Notes: generated from the sequence alone by a model not told the origin. A DNA stretch of 22,013 nucleotides from Deltaproteobacteria bacterium (GCA_019309245.1 JAFDGP010000066.1:1-22013), one strand, 5' to 3'. Shown: positions 7,980 through 16,316, numbered from the stretch's first letter. Program-made: numbers and translations.

Positions 7980-8152
7980 TGCCGGCTCCGTATGCCTTTG
8001 ATCCCCGGATGTCAGGTCTTTGTCTAATAATTCAGATTAATAAAAAAACGCACATGGGTCCAATATGTAATATCGATGGAATCCGGCGATAGCTATTGAA
8101 ACAATCTATTGAATAGGGAAGTGAAGGGATGAATCCGCGCACAATCCCCTAT

Positions 8153-8256
8153 CGGCAGTCAGGTCCTCTTGCCTCAAGACGATTTGATCCAGGCCGGGCC
8201 GTGCGTCCGCCTGAGGCGGAATCGGCATATCGCCGTTCGGCAGAACAACCCGACTG
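8153..8256. repeat. Palindromic dispersed element II, copy B
   Basis: The left arm CGGCAGTCAGGTCCTCTTGC (from 8153) and the right arm ending GACTGCTG are imperfect inverted repeats (about 22 of 31 positions), with TCCGCCTGAGGCGGA at the centre. It aligns along its length with 4203-4316 but has one central palindrome instead of two. The rest of the 7980-8345 spacer shows no supported gene or strong promoter. Confidence 0.65.
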
Positions 8257-8345
8257 CTGAGCAGCGGGTGAGGCAAAATATGGCCCTGTAAGCCAGAGAC
8301 GAGCCTTGCAAAACTCTCGAAAAGGGATCTACTTATGGATGGAAA

Positions 8346-9323
8346 CTAGCTTGTGGGCTCCAGGGCCTCCAGGGCCTCCAGGGCGGCCTCCTTGACCGGT
8401 TCTTCAAAAGACCCGTCCAGTACAGCCTTTAACATGGGCACAGCGTGTCGGGCGCCGGATGTGCCCATCACATAGAGGATATCTCCCTTGATCGGGTCAG
8501 GCGCATCGGGAAACCGACTCCAGAGCGGATCAACCACCTGCCCGGCAAGGCAAGGGTCTTCAGCAGCGATGGTTTCCAGGACCACTATGGCGCCGAGCCG
8601 GACAAATATCTTTTCGTGCACAAGCAGGTCCAGGAGCGCGGGGAAAATCTGTTTGTGTTCCAGCATGATGCGGGCAAGGTCGAAGGCCTTTCCGTCTTTG
8701 ATCATATTTTCCAACGAGGTTGCTCCCAGCCTTGACGGATCACGTTTTGCCGCCAGATGGGCCAGCTCTTCAAGCGGGACCGGTCCGGTCCATCGAAATT
8801 GGTTATCCAGAAGGACCGTCGGAGCCGAGCGGACCCCATATTGAGCGGCGATATCGGGGAAAAGCCCCCCGTCGATGACTGTGACATAAATCTGTTCACT
8901 TGCGTTGTGAAACCGGATCAGCCGACGGACCGTTTCAGGACACTGAGGACAGTGGTTGGTCACGAAGAGTTTCACAAAGACCGGCAAGGTGATTGCGGCA
9001 ACCGCTTCCTGGACCGGCCGGGTTAATTGGGCAGGTTCAGCAGGGCCTTGGGACAACGCGGCGAGAAAGGGATCCAGTTCGTGTCCCATGGGAAGGGCGT
9101 GATATTCCAACCGGGGGCCGACTGCCAGTACCGGAGGCTCCTCGGAGGCCTCCTTTTCCCGGGTCAGCCGAACGCAGGGCGCAAGACCACACAGCATGTC
9201 GCAAAAGTGTTCGAACTTGGAGCTTCGTTTATCCTCGGTCGTGACGAGTTGTAACGTCACGTCACGGCGGAGCCCTTCATTCCACTGTTGAATGCGTTGT
9301 TTTTCTTTTGGTGTCAGACCCAT
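8346..9323 (-). CDS. Tandem thioredoxin-fold (PDO/AhpF-N-like) protein with C-terminal HEAT-like repeats
   Basis: The protein has 325 residues. Residues 18-92 look like a thioredoxin fold without its own CxxC (DVTLQLVTTED...VLAVGPRLEYHALPMG). Residues 112-195 form a second one with the redox motif CPQC (125-128) and the cis-proline loop SAPTV (167-170). This two-fold arrangement is that of protein disulfide oxidoreductases and the AhpF N-terminus. Residues 215-322 read as HEAT-like helical repeats (PALLDLLVHEKIFVRLGAIVVLE, and the end EAALEALEALE), an unusual addition suggesting a docking surface. No signal peptide is present. The ATG at 9323 overlaps the upstream metallo-hydrolase gene by 47 nt, so the two are probably co-translated. 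The electron donor and target are unknown. The TAG stop lies in a 14-bp sequence shared with the end of pyrF. Confidence 0.75.
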   Translation of the reverse strand: MGLTPKEKQRIQQWNEGLRRDVTLQLVTTEDKRSSKFEHFCDMLCGLAPCVRLTREKEASEEPPVLAVGPRLEYHALPMGHELDPFLAALSQGPAEPAQLTRPVQEAVAAITLPVFVKLFVTNHCPQCPETVRRLIRFHNASEQIYVTVIDGGLFPDIAAQYGVRSAPTVLLDNQFRWTGPVPLEELAHLAAKRDPSRLGATSLENMIKDGKAFDLARIMLEHKQIFPALLDLLVHEKIFVRLGAIVVLETIAAEDPCLAGQVVDPLWSRFPDAPDPIKGDILYVMGTSGARHAVPMLKAVLDGSFEEPVKEAALEALEALEPTS

Positions 9324-10395
9324 TGCTTTGTGTTTCCACCGGGTGGGTACCAACCACGATGGTCTGGCCATGTTGCAAGACCAGGAAGGCGTTTTTTGAC
9401 ATCCCTCTTTGCGCCAAGGCCTTTTTGAGCCTTTCGGGAGGTTCGTCCAGGGGTTCGTCGGCCAGGGCAAAGGTTCCCCAGTGGATGGCCACGGATTTTC
9501 TTGACTGCACATCCAGGTGGATTTGCACGGCCTCTTCCGGCGAGACGTGGTGGCCGTGCATAAAGGGCCTTGGCGCATAGGCCCCAATGGGAATGGCGGA
9601 TAAAGCCATGGGACCAAATCGGTCCCCGATCTCTTTAAAGATTCGAGAGTAACCTGTGTCGCCGCAAAAGAAAAAAGAAAACCCCGGCCGCCGGACGATC
9701 CACCCGGCCCACAATGTCTTGTTGCGCTCAAAAGGTCGCCTTTTGCTCCAGTGACGTGCCGGAACAGCGATCATCTCCAGATCCCCGCACGGTTGTTTTT
9801 CCCACCAATCCAGCTCATAGACCTGCTGAATGCCGAGATCCCGGAACCAGGCCTTGAGTCCCAACGGCACAAAAAAAGCCGTTCGTTTGCCTCCGGTCCG
9901 GTGGTGCAGTGCCAAAATGCTGGGTTTGTCAAGCGAATCATAATGGTCGTGCGAGATCAGGACCATATCGATAGGAGGGAGCAACTCCATGGACAGCCCG
10001 GGTTCGACGACCCTTTTGGGTCCGGCCCATTGCACGGGAGATGCCCGTTTGGAAAAGTGAGGATCCGTGAGAATGTTTTTTCCGTGGATCTGGACCAAGA
10101 CCGTGGCGTGGCCGATCCAGGTAAGCGTGGTTTTTTTTCGATTGGCCTTGAGAAAGGCGGGATCGTTTTTCGCGACCGGAAAGCCACAGGCTTCAATGGG
10201 AGATATGTTTTTGGACAAACGCCGCCAGCGCCATTTCAGAAAATCCAGAAAATCGGGCGAGCTGTGCTCGTAGAGGTTCCTAAAACCCTCGGGACCGTGG
10301 TGCGTCTGTTCCGAAGCGGACCATGTATTGCCGGAGGATATGAGCAAACCGAACATCATTGTAATTAACACAAGGTGCCACAGGGTTTTTTCCAT
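9277..10395 (-). CDS. Exported metallo-beta-lactamase-fold hydrolase (UlaG/NAPE-PLD-like)
   Basis: This 372-residue protein has a probable signal peptide (MEKTLWHLVLITMMFGLLISSGNTWS). The MBL fold shows TLTWIGHATVLVQIHGKNILTDPHFS (about 90-115), ISHDHYDSLD (H149, H151, D153), FCGDTGYS (D246) and IHWGTFAL (H305). The order and spacing match the NAPE-phospholipase D/UlaG branch. The sixth position of HxHxDH is Ser154 instead of His, so one metal ligand is missing or replaced. The substrate cannot be deduced; a phospholipid or lactone is possible for this branch. The start was chosen for the signal peptide; an in-frame ATG 19 codons upstream is less likely. It lies 82 nt after the PC4-like gene and overlaps the thioredoxin-fold gene by 47 nt. 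Confidence 0.8.
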   Translation of the reverse strand: MEKTLWHLVLITMMFGLLISSGNTWSASEQTHHGPEGFRNLYEHSSPDFLDFLKWRWRRLSKNISPIEACGFPVAKNDPAFLKANRKKTTLTWIGHATVLVQIHGKNILTDPHFSKRASPVQWAGPKRVVEPGLSMELLPPIDMVLISHDHYDSLDKPSILALHHRTGGKRTAFFVPLGLKAWFRDLGIQQVYELDWWEKQPCGDLEMIAVPARHWSKRRPFERNKTLWAGWIVRRPGFSFFFCGDTGYSRIFKEIGDRFGPMALSAIPIGAYAPRPFMHGHHVSPEEAVQIHLDVQSRKSVAIHWGTFALADEPLDEPPERLKKALAQRGMSKNAFLVLQHGQTIVVGTHPVETQSNGSDTKRKTTHSTVE

Positions 10396-10477
10396 AGCCA
10401 ATCCGGAAGGTCGGAGCAAATCCGGGGCGAAAAAAACGGCACTTCGGGCCATACTTGCCGGATCAACAATCCCTGGA

Positions 10478-10771
10478 TTATCCCCCGGAGTCGCCGATCC
10501 AGGCCTGCAGTGTTTGGATAATCTTTTTCGCCTGATCTTTGCTGGAGATGTTGAACTTGGACTGTTGTCTGTACTCTCCGCCAATCTTTCGGTAACGGCG
10601 TATCGTAAAACGCTCAGGGCCGTAGTCACGCTTTTCCCGATTCCATTCCCGGTACTTGAACAAGATGGTCGTCCATGCGCCCTTTGACAGGACGGCCTTG
10701 TCCAGTTCTTTTACGATTACCTCATCACCCTCCCGGTAGCTGATGGTGATGTCATCAACCTTGGATGCCAT
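10478..10771 (-). CDS. PC4/p15-like single-stranded DNA-binding protein
   Basis: This 97-residue protein matches the PC4 (transcriptional coactivator p15/YdbC-like) fold. GAWTTILFKYREWN (34-47) and RFTIRRYRKIG (56-66) give the curved basic beta-sheet that binds single-stranded DNA, and the C-terminal helix DQAKKIIQTLQAWIGDSG completes the dimerising part. A role in transcription, replication or repair of melted DNA is inferred from the fold. ATG 10771 has GAGG 7 nt upstream; the upstream open frame contains only repeat-derived sequence. It is the first gene of a possible minus-strand operon with the MBL protein and the thioredoxin-fold protein, and it faces away from the helicase-exonuclease gene. 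Confidence 0.82.
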   Translation of the reverse strand: MASKVDDITISYREGDEVIVKELDKAVLSKGAWTTILFKYREWNREKRDYGPERFTIRRYRKIGGEYRQQSKFNISSKDQAKKIIQTLQAWIGDSGG

Positions 10772-10968
10772 TGGATTTCCTCTATTATAAAGAATAGGCA
10801 GCCCGGCCGGATCGTTTCGACCCGTGGGCCGCCCTGATTGATCCTGATTTCCTTGTACCACAAGCGTAAATACAAAGGCAACGCCCTTGACCGTATCCGG
10901 CCCCACGGTCTTGCGTTTTTCCAAACAAGGGGCTCGGTAAGACACGGCCGGCCCATAACCCAAATCCG

Positions 10969-11082
10969 CCGGTTGCCGATTTTACCGGATCTGCTTTGTT
11001 GGTGGGCGCTTGAAGTACGAAAGTACGTCGGCACGCCCACTGCCTTGCCTCTCCGGCAAACTCGGCAACCGGTGGATCCGGG
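10969..11082 (+). repeat. Dispersed repeat I, copy 1
   Basis: The core runs from TTTTACCGGATCTGCTTTG (10980) to CAACCGGTGGATCCGGG (11082). It contains inverted GGTGGGCG / CGCCCAC arms around a short variable apex with AGTACG repeated. In this copy the palindrome is extended by 11-bp perfect ends, CCGGTTGCCGA (10969-10979) and TCGGCAACCGG (11062-11072). It lies in the 401-nt spacer between the divergent PC4 and helicase genes; nothing else is recognisable there. Confidence 0.8.
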
Positions 11083-11172
11083 ATACGCATCGTGATTTTC
11101 GGATTCAACCTTTTCTGGTATGGTCTTCCATGGTGTTACAAGCAATTCCATGTCGCATTGTTAATAATTAAG

Positions 11173-14100
11173 ATGTCCGGACGAAGTGAACATACAGCCC
11201 TTGCCCGATTTATTGAGGGCTTAAAACAGGATCGTCAGGTGCAAGACGCGGTGGCCTACCATCGGTATATCCCGGCCAGGCCCCCGGAATTTGGTCCGGA
11301 TCCCGCGCTGGACCTGCGACTTCAAGCAAGAATGTCCGAGTTGGGCATCTCCCGGCTTTATTGCCACCAGGTAGAGGCCATTGAACGTGTCAGGCAGGGA
11401 CATCACGTGATCGTGGCTACCCCGACGGCCAGTGGAAAGAGCCTGATCTATAACCTGGCTGTCCTTGAGGCAGTCCTCAAGGACCGGCACGTTCGGGCTG
11501 TCTATGTCTTTCCGCTCAAGGCGCTCGAACAGGATCAGATGAAAAATCTTCGTCCCTGGCTGGATATAGGGGGAAAGGAACGAATCCGGGCCGAAATTTA
11601 TGATGGCGACACCTCCGCGTACCGGCGCAAAAAGATCCGCGCTGATCCCCCGCAGATCCTTTTTACGACTCCGGACATGCTGCACCAGGGGATCCTGGCC
11701 TTTCATGAAGGCTGGGAAGGGCTGCTTGGGCATCTGACCTATGTGATTCTTGACGAGGTCCACACCTATCGGGGAATTTTCGGGTCACACGTTAACCAGG
11801 TGATCCGCAGGCTCAAGCGGCTGTGCCGGCACTACGGTTCCGATCCGCGTTTTGTCCTATTGTCCGCGACGGTCAGCAATCCGAAAAGATTCGCCACATC
11901 GCTCATCGGTGAGGACGCAGAGGTGGTCGACACCATGGGGGCTCCGGTGGCCGGGCGCCATTTTGTCTTTTTAAATCCGGTGGAGAGTGCCAATTTCACG
12001 GCGGCCGGACTCTTTGTGCAATGTGTGAAGCAGGGTTTCCGGACCATCGCCTTTGCCCAGTCCAGAAAGGTGACAGAGCTCATCCATATCTGGGTTTCCC
12101 GCATGGCGCCCCGGTTGCGCAAGAAGGTCTCTTCGTACCGGGCCGGTTTTATGCCCGAAGAAAGGAGAGACATTGAAAGACGCCTGGCCGCCGGGGACCT
12201 CTTGGGTGTGGTCTCTACCAGCGCCCTGGAGATGGGCATCGATATCGGCTATCTGGATATTTGCCTGCTGGTCGGCTATCCGGGCACTGTGATCGATACC
12301 TGGCAACGAGGCGGCCGTGTGGGGCGCTCCGGCCGGGAGTCGGCCGTTATTCTGATTGGAAAGCCAGACGCCCTGGATCAATATTTTATGAAACACCCCG
12401 AGGATTTTTTCGAAAGGTCCTACGAAGCGGCGGTCCTGGACCCAGACAACCCGCACGTTATGGATGCGCATCTGCCGTGCGCGGCAGCGGAGAAGCCTCT
12501 GACGCGCCGCGACCGGGCCTTCTGGCCGGCCGGCCTGGCTGAGCGCCTGGAAGTCCTGGAACGTCAAGGGCTTTTAAGGAGAACCGCCGAAGAGGATCCC
12601 ATGTGGTTTGCTTCGGCGCGTCGGCCGCACCGGCATGTGAACATGCGTTCGGCCGGCGAGACCTTTGTAATCCTGGAAAAAGGCAGCGGAAAACCCATCG
12701 GCACCGTGGACGGCGTGCGGGCGTTTAAGGAATGCCACCCCGGGGCCGTGTACCTGCATCGAGGCCGGCAGTATCTGGTGGACGCGATCGACCTGGCCAA
12801 GCACAATATCATCGCCCATGTGGCGGACGTGCGGTACTTCACCCGGGTCAAGAGTGACAAGGAAACACAGATCCTTGAAATCCATCGCAGCCGTCCCCAA
12901 AGACAGTTCGTGGTCCGGGTGGGCCGTCTCAGGGTGACGGAGGTGATCACGGGATACGAGAAACGCGCCCTTCCCGGACAGACGCTTCTGGGTACCGGGT
13001 CTTTGGACCTTCCTCCCAACATCTTTGAGACCATCGGGTTGTGGATAGAAATAGAAGAGAGCATCAGGGCCTATGTGGAACAACAGGACCTGCACTTTAT
13101 GGGCGGTATCCATGCCATAGAGCACGCGGCTATCGGCATGTTCCCCTTGTTTTGCCTGTGCGACAGGGACGACATCGGAGGCATTGCCTACCCCTTTCAC
13201 CCTGAGGTGGGAAAGGGTGCGGTCTTTATCTACGACGGCTATCCCGGGGGCGTGGGGCTTGCACAACACGGCTTTGATATTATTGTCGATCTCTTGGAAA
13301 AAACTGCGGCCCACCTGAAAAGCTGCATGTGTGAAAACGGATGCCCGTCATGTATTCATTCGCCCAAGTGCGGTTCGGGAAACAAACCCCTGGACAAACA
13401 GGCGGCCTGTGTGATCCTGGATGTGTTGCTGGGTACCATTGCATTGAGCCGCCTGGCCGAGGCGTTCCCCAGGATCGAGGCTTCCCCTTTGTCCCGGGTT
13501 GCTGCCCGGCCTGAACCCGAAAAAAAGGAGCCGCGCGTGCTTTTTTTCGACCTGGAGACGCAGAGGACCGCCCAGGACGTTGGGGGTTGGGCGAACGTGC
13601 CGTTGATGCTGGTCTCGGTGGCTGTCGTGTTTGACAGTCTCGAAGATACGTTTCGGACGTATGAAGAGGACCGCATCGAGGACTTATTGGACCACCTTGA
13701 GACCGCAGATCTGGTGGTGGGCTTTAATGTCAAGCGCTTTGATTACCGGGTTCTGGGAGCCTATACCGGAAGAGCGCTGGAGCGACTGCCCACCTTTGAT
13801 ATCCTTGAAGATATCCACCGCCGGCTGGGGTTTCGCTTGAGTCTGGATCATCTGGCTTCGGAGACGTTGAACCATCCCAAAACCGCCGATGGGCTTCAGG
13901 CCGTGGCCTGGTTCAGGCAGGGCGAGATGGAAAAGCTGACCGAATACTGCCGAAACGACGTGGTCATCACCCGGGATCTTTTTTACTACGGGCTTGAAAA
14001 AAAAGAGCTCATCTATCGGGAAAAACGCCGAAACCGGCGTATGCGGCTGCCTGTGGACTGGCACCTTGCCACCATATTAAAACGGTGCGAATCCGCTTGA
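11173..14100 (+). CDS. MrfA-like DEAD/DEAH helicase with DUF1998 zinc site fused to a MrfB-like DEDDy exonuclease
   Basis: The protein has 975 residues. Residues 1-400 are a superfamily 2 helicase: TPTASGKS (83-90), DEVH (194-197), SAT (231-233), TSALEMGIDIG and QRGGRVGRSGR (378-388). A winged-helix/OB-like middle and a DUF1998 region follow, with zinc cysteines C718, C720, C724, C727 and C733. This is the B. subtilis MrfA (YprA) plan, a 3'-5' helicase for repair of mitomycin-type DNA damage. Residues 786-945 add an RNase H-fold exonuclease: FFDLET (D793, E795), GFNVKRFD (D857) and EYCRND (Y925-x3-D929), the DEDDy type, like MrfB (YprB). In Bacillus these are two adjacent genes; here they are one polypeptide. 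ATG 11173 precedes the conserved part; the upstream GTG start would add a hydrophobic leader. The ribosome binding site is weak. Confidence 0.87.
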   Translation: MSGRSEHTALARFIEGLKQDRQVQDAVAYHRYIPARPPEFGPDPALDLRLQARMSELGISRLYCHQVEAIERVRQGHHVIVATPTASGKSLIYNLAVLEAVLKDRHVRAVYVFPLKALEQDQMKNLRPWLDIGGKERIRAEIYDGDTSAYRRKKIRADPPQILFTTPDMLHQGILAFHEGWEGLLGHLTYVILDEVHTYRGIFGSHVNQVIRRLKRLCRHYGSDPRFVLLSATVSNPKRFATSLIGEDAEVVDTMGAPVAGRHFVFLNPVESANFTAAGLFVQCVKQGFRTIAFAQSRKVTELIHIWVSRMAPRLRKKVSSYRAGFMPEERRDIERRLAAGDLLGVVSTSALEMGIDIGYLDICLLVGYPGTVIDTWQRGGRVGRSGRESAVILIGKPDALDQYFMKHPEDFFERSYEAAVLDPDNPHVMDAHLPCAAAEKPLTRRDRAFWPAGLAERLEVLERQGLLRRTAEEDPMWFASARRPHRHVNMRSAGETFVILEKGSGKPIGTVDGVRAFKECHPGAVYLHRGRQYLVDAIDLAKHNIIAHVADVRYFTRVKSDKETQILEIHRSRPQRQFVVRVGRLRVTEVITGYEKRALPGQTLLGTGSLDLPPNIFETIGLWIEIEESIRAYVEQQDLHFMGGIHAIEHAAIGMFPLFCLCDRDDIGGIAYPFHPEVGKGAVFIYDGYPGGVGLAQHGFDIIVDLLEKTAAHLKSCMCENGCPSCIHSPKCGSGNKPLDKQAACVILDVLLGTIALSRLAEAFPRIEASPLSRVAARPEPEKKEPRVLFFDLETQRTAQDVGGWANVPLMLVSVAVVFDSLEDTFRTYEEDRIEDLLDHLETADLVVGFNVKRFDYRVLGAYTGRALERLPTFDILEDIHRRLGFRLSLDHLASETLNHPKTADGLQAVAWFRQGEMEKLTEYCRNDVVITRDLFYYGLEKKELIYREKRRNRRMRLPVDWHLATILKRCESA

Positions 14101-14166
14101 CAGATGGGTGGCAAATGATGATTGTTCGTTTTAAGAGTGACGGCGGTTGGGCTGGTTTGCATCCAT

Positions 14167-14269
14167 TTTTACCGGATCTGCTTTGTTGGTGGGCGCTTGA
14201 AGGTCAACAGTACGTCGGCGCGCCCACCGCCTCGCATCTCCGGCAAACTCGGCAACCGGTGGATTTGGG
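14167..14269 (+). repeat. Dispersed repeat I, copy 2
   Basis: This copy has the same core as 10980-11082 in the same orientation, from TTTTACCGGATCTGC to CAACCGGTGGATTTGGG. The apex reads AAGGTCAACAGTACGTCGG, differing from both other copies, while the arms are nearly identical. It fills most of the gap between the helicase-exonuclease stop and the glycosyltransferase start. Confidence 0.8.
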
Positions 14270-14308
14270 ATATTGGCATCTGTCTTGTCTGTTGTGGAGT
14301 AACAAAGT

Positions 14309-15547
14309 ATGCGTTTCAATACAGGACTGAGGGCCTATACGGCCAAAAGAATCGAAGAGATAGAACGGGCGGACATTTTAGTCGGGATTCCGTGTTATAA
14401 CAACCAGGGAACGATCGAACACGTGATCCGGATGGTCAGCCATGGATTATACAGTTATTTTTGAGTGTTACGCTCAATTATCATGGTCGCCGACGGAGGA
14501 TCTACCGATGATACACGGGAGGTAGCCAAGGAGTTTCAGGTGAAACCCTGGCAGGAAAAGATCGTGTCTATCTACCGCGGCCCGGCCGGCAAGGGATCGG
14601 CCTTCCGGTCGATTTTTGAAGCCGCCAAACGGCTGAGGGTGCGAGCCTGTATGGTCGTGGACTCGGACTTGCGCTCAATCACCAGTGACTGGGTGAAATA
14701 CCTCCTGGAGCCGATCCTGGACAGGGACTACCAGTTTGTCACCCCGCTCTACTCCCGGTACAAGTATGACGGGACCATTACCAACAACATTGTTTACAAC
14801 CTGACCCGGGCGCTCTACGGCCTGCGGATTCGCCAGCCCATCGGAGGAGACTTTGCCTTCGTGGGCGAACTGGCCCAATACTATATGGAACAGGACGTCT
14901 GGCAAACCGATGTGGCCAGATACGGCATCGACATCTGGATGACCACCAATGCGGTGACCAACAATTTCAAGATCTGCCAGTCCAACCTCGGGGTCAAGGT
15001 TCACGATGCCAAGGACCCGGCCGAATCCCTGGGACCCATGTTTCGGCAGGTGGTCCACACTCTTTTTGTGCTGATGGAGCAAAATGAAGGGGCCTGGAAG
15101 TCCGTTCGCGGCAGTCGGACCGTGCCCCTTTTCGGCATGGAGGGCTATCAGGAACCTGCCCCGATCGCGGTTGACCTGGGCAGGCTGGTTCAAGAGTACA
15201 AGACCGGCTTCAGGCAATTCAAGGGCCTGTACAAGGACATCTTCTCTCCTGAATGTTATGAAGAAATCAAGCGCTGTGCCAAGAAGGCGAAGACGAAATT
15301 TATCATGCCGGTCAAGACCTGGGTCATGGTCCTTTATGAAACAGCGGCCACATTTCACCGGTGGAAGGACAACCGGACCCAGCTTGTCAACCTGGTTACC
15401 CCCCTGTATCTCGGCCGGGTGGCATCATTTATCAACCAGACCAGGAAGATGAATTCCGTCGAGGCCGAACAGGTCGTGGAAGAACAGGCCCAGGTCTTTG
15501 AAGACTACAAGGATTACCTCGTCCAGTTCTGGGATGCCCGGCCGTAG
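14309..15547 (+). CDS. Family-2 glycosyltransferase (glucosylglycerate-synthase-like) interrupted by in-frame TGA at codon 52
   Basis: From ATG 14309 (GGAG 9 nt upstream) the frame reads a GT-A nucleotide-sugar transferase start: VGIPCYNNQGTIEHVIRMVSHGLYSYF, then TGA at 14462-14464, then VLRSIIMVADGGSTDDT in the same frame without any indel. The rest is intact to 15547: GKGSAFRSIFEAA, the metal-binding VVDSDLRS (D118, D120), GGDFAFVGELAQYY, GIDIWMTTNAV, and a helical C-terminus. Total length would be 412 residues, normal for the family, which makes glucosyl- or mannosylglycerate-type solutes; the exact product is not certain. A protein started at GTG 14465 would lack the first nucleotide-binding strand. 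Relatives have Pro at the TGA position. It is either a nonsense mutation, a read error, or recoding. Confidence 0.78.
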
Positions 15548-15550
15548 GGG

Positions 15551-15582
15551 CCGCAACAGGAGCGTCCGGCCCAACGCTGCGG
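15551..15582. terminator. Candidate shared hairpin between convergent genes
   Basis: CCGC...AGCGT and ACGCTGCGG form a bulged stem in the 36-nt gap between the glycosyltransferase stop and the EF-hand stop. There is no U-tract on either side, so termination is only suggested. Confidence 0.35.
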
Positions 15583-15583
15583 G

Positions 15584-15967
15584 CTACTGTGTACCCTTGT
15601 GGCGTTTTTCGCGTATCCTTTTTCTCATCTTGGCCCAACTGCTGCCGAACTCTTCGCGGGTGAGCACGCCGTCCCCGTCCGTGTCTGCTTCCTTGAATCG
15701 GCGTTCATGGGGGGCCATGAATTCTTCATGGGTGATCTTACCGTCCTGATTCGTGTCCAGATAGTCGAAATGGGACTTGACCCGCTTGGTGGCCTGCATG
15801 CGCTTGCCATGCTTCCAGGACTTGCCAGGGTGCATTTGCTCGGTGGAGGGTTCTTGAGTGGAGACCTCATCGTCACCTGCCTTCTCAGACGTGGCCAACA
15901 CGGGCCGGACTGATGCCAGCGCGAGGACGAGACCCAGAACCAAGGTCATCAGAAATGTCTTTTTCAT
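15584..15967 (-). CDS. Exported EF-hand calcium-binding protein
   Basis: This 127-residue protein has a signal peptide (MKKTFLMTLVLGLVLALASVRPVLA). After an acidic, low-complexity linker come two EF-hand loops, DTNQDGKITHEE (71-82) and DTDGDGVLTREE (95-106), each with the D-x-D/N-x-D-G and closing Glu pattern needed for calcium. The C-terminus is strongly basic (MRKRIREKRHK). A periplasmic calcium-binding or calcium-sensing role follows from the motifs; a specific partner is not visible. ATG 15967 has AAGGAGT 6 nt upstream; an upstream in-frame start would add eight polar residues before the signal peptide and is rejected. It converges on the glycosyltransferase gene. Confidence 0.85.
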   Translation of the reverse strand: MKKTFLMTLVLGLVLALASVRPVLATSEKAGDDEVSTQEPSTEQMHPGKSWKHGKRMQATKRVKSHFDYLDTNQDGKITHEEFMAPHERRFKEADTDGDGVLTREEFGSSWAKMRKRIREKRHKGTQ

Positions 15968-16101
15968 ACGTGACTCCTTTCTGTTGGACAATATGCGTGG
16001 TATCGACCTTTCCTGAGATTCGGGGGACCTTCCGGCGGTGCCGAGAACTCCGAGGCGTAGCCGGGCTGAATTGTCACGGTCGGGGTTGAAAATGCCGTTG
16101 C

Positions 16102-16138
16102 AAAAGAAAAGGGGTGACCCGTAACGGCCAACCCCTTA
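16102..16138 (-). terminator. Rho-independent terminator after tRNA-Thr
   Basis: On the minus strand AAGGGGT (16137-16131) pairs with ACCCCTT (16115-16109), followed by TTCTTTT. It begins 8 nt after the encoded CCA of the tRNA. Confidence 0.75.
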
Positions 16139-16145
16139 AAATCAC

Positions 16146-16220
<75 letters not shown>

Positions 16221-16230
16221 ACTAATATAT

Positions 16231-16259
16231 TTTTTACCGCATCCGGACCGCAAAATCAA
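16231..16259 (-). promoter_or_regulatory. Candidate promoter of tRNA-Thr
   Basis: On the minus strand TTGATT (16259-16254) and TAAAAA (16236-16231) are 17 nt apart, ending 10 nt before the mature tRNA 5' end. Confidence 0.45.
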
Positions 16260-16316
16260 GACGCAAGCCCGCGGAGAACGCCGTCCGGGGAGAAAAGGGC
16301 CATTTCTGGATGGAAA

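Noticed and set aside
8349..8385. Tandem 9-10-bp repeats (CTCCAGGGC type) resembling a short repeat array
   Set aside because: They encode the Ala-Leu-Glu repeats at the C-terminus of the thioredoxin-fold/HEAT protein; no spacers, so not CRISPR.
9324..9731. N-terminal extension of the thioredoxin-fold gene up to 9731
   Set aside because: The extra residues are a shadow of the MBL gene in another frame (Trp/Pro/Ser-rich).
10396..10629. N-terminal extension of the MBL gene up to 10629
   Set aside because: It runs through the PC4-like gene and lacks conservation; the start at 10395 gives a clean signal peptide.
10717..11151. ORFs sharing the peptide QTRQPVDPG or PTNKADPVK around 10717-11151, 14085-14330 and 16948-17287
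   Set aside because: The shared peptide is a translation of dispersed repeat I in different frames and strands, not a protein family.
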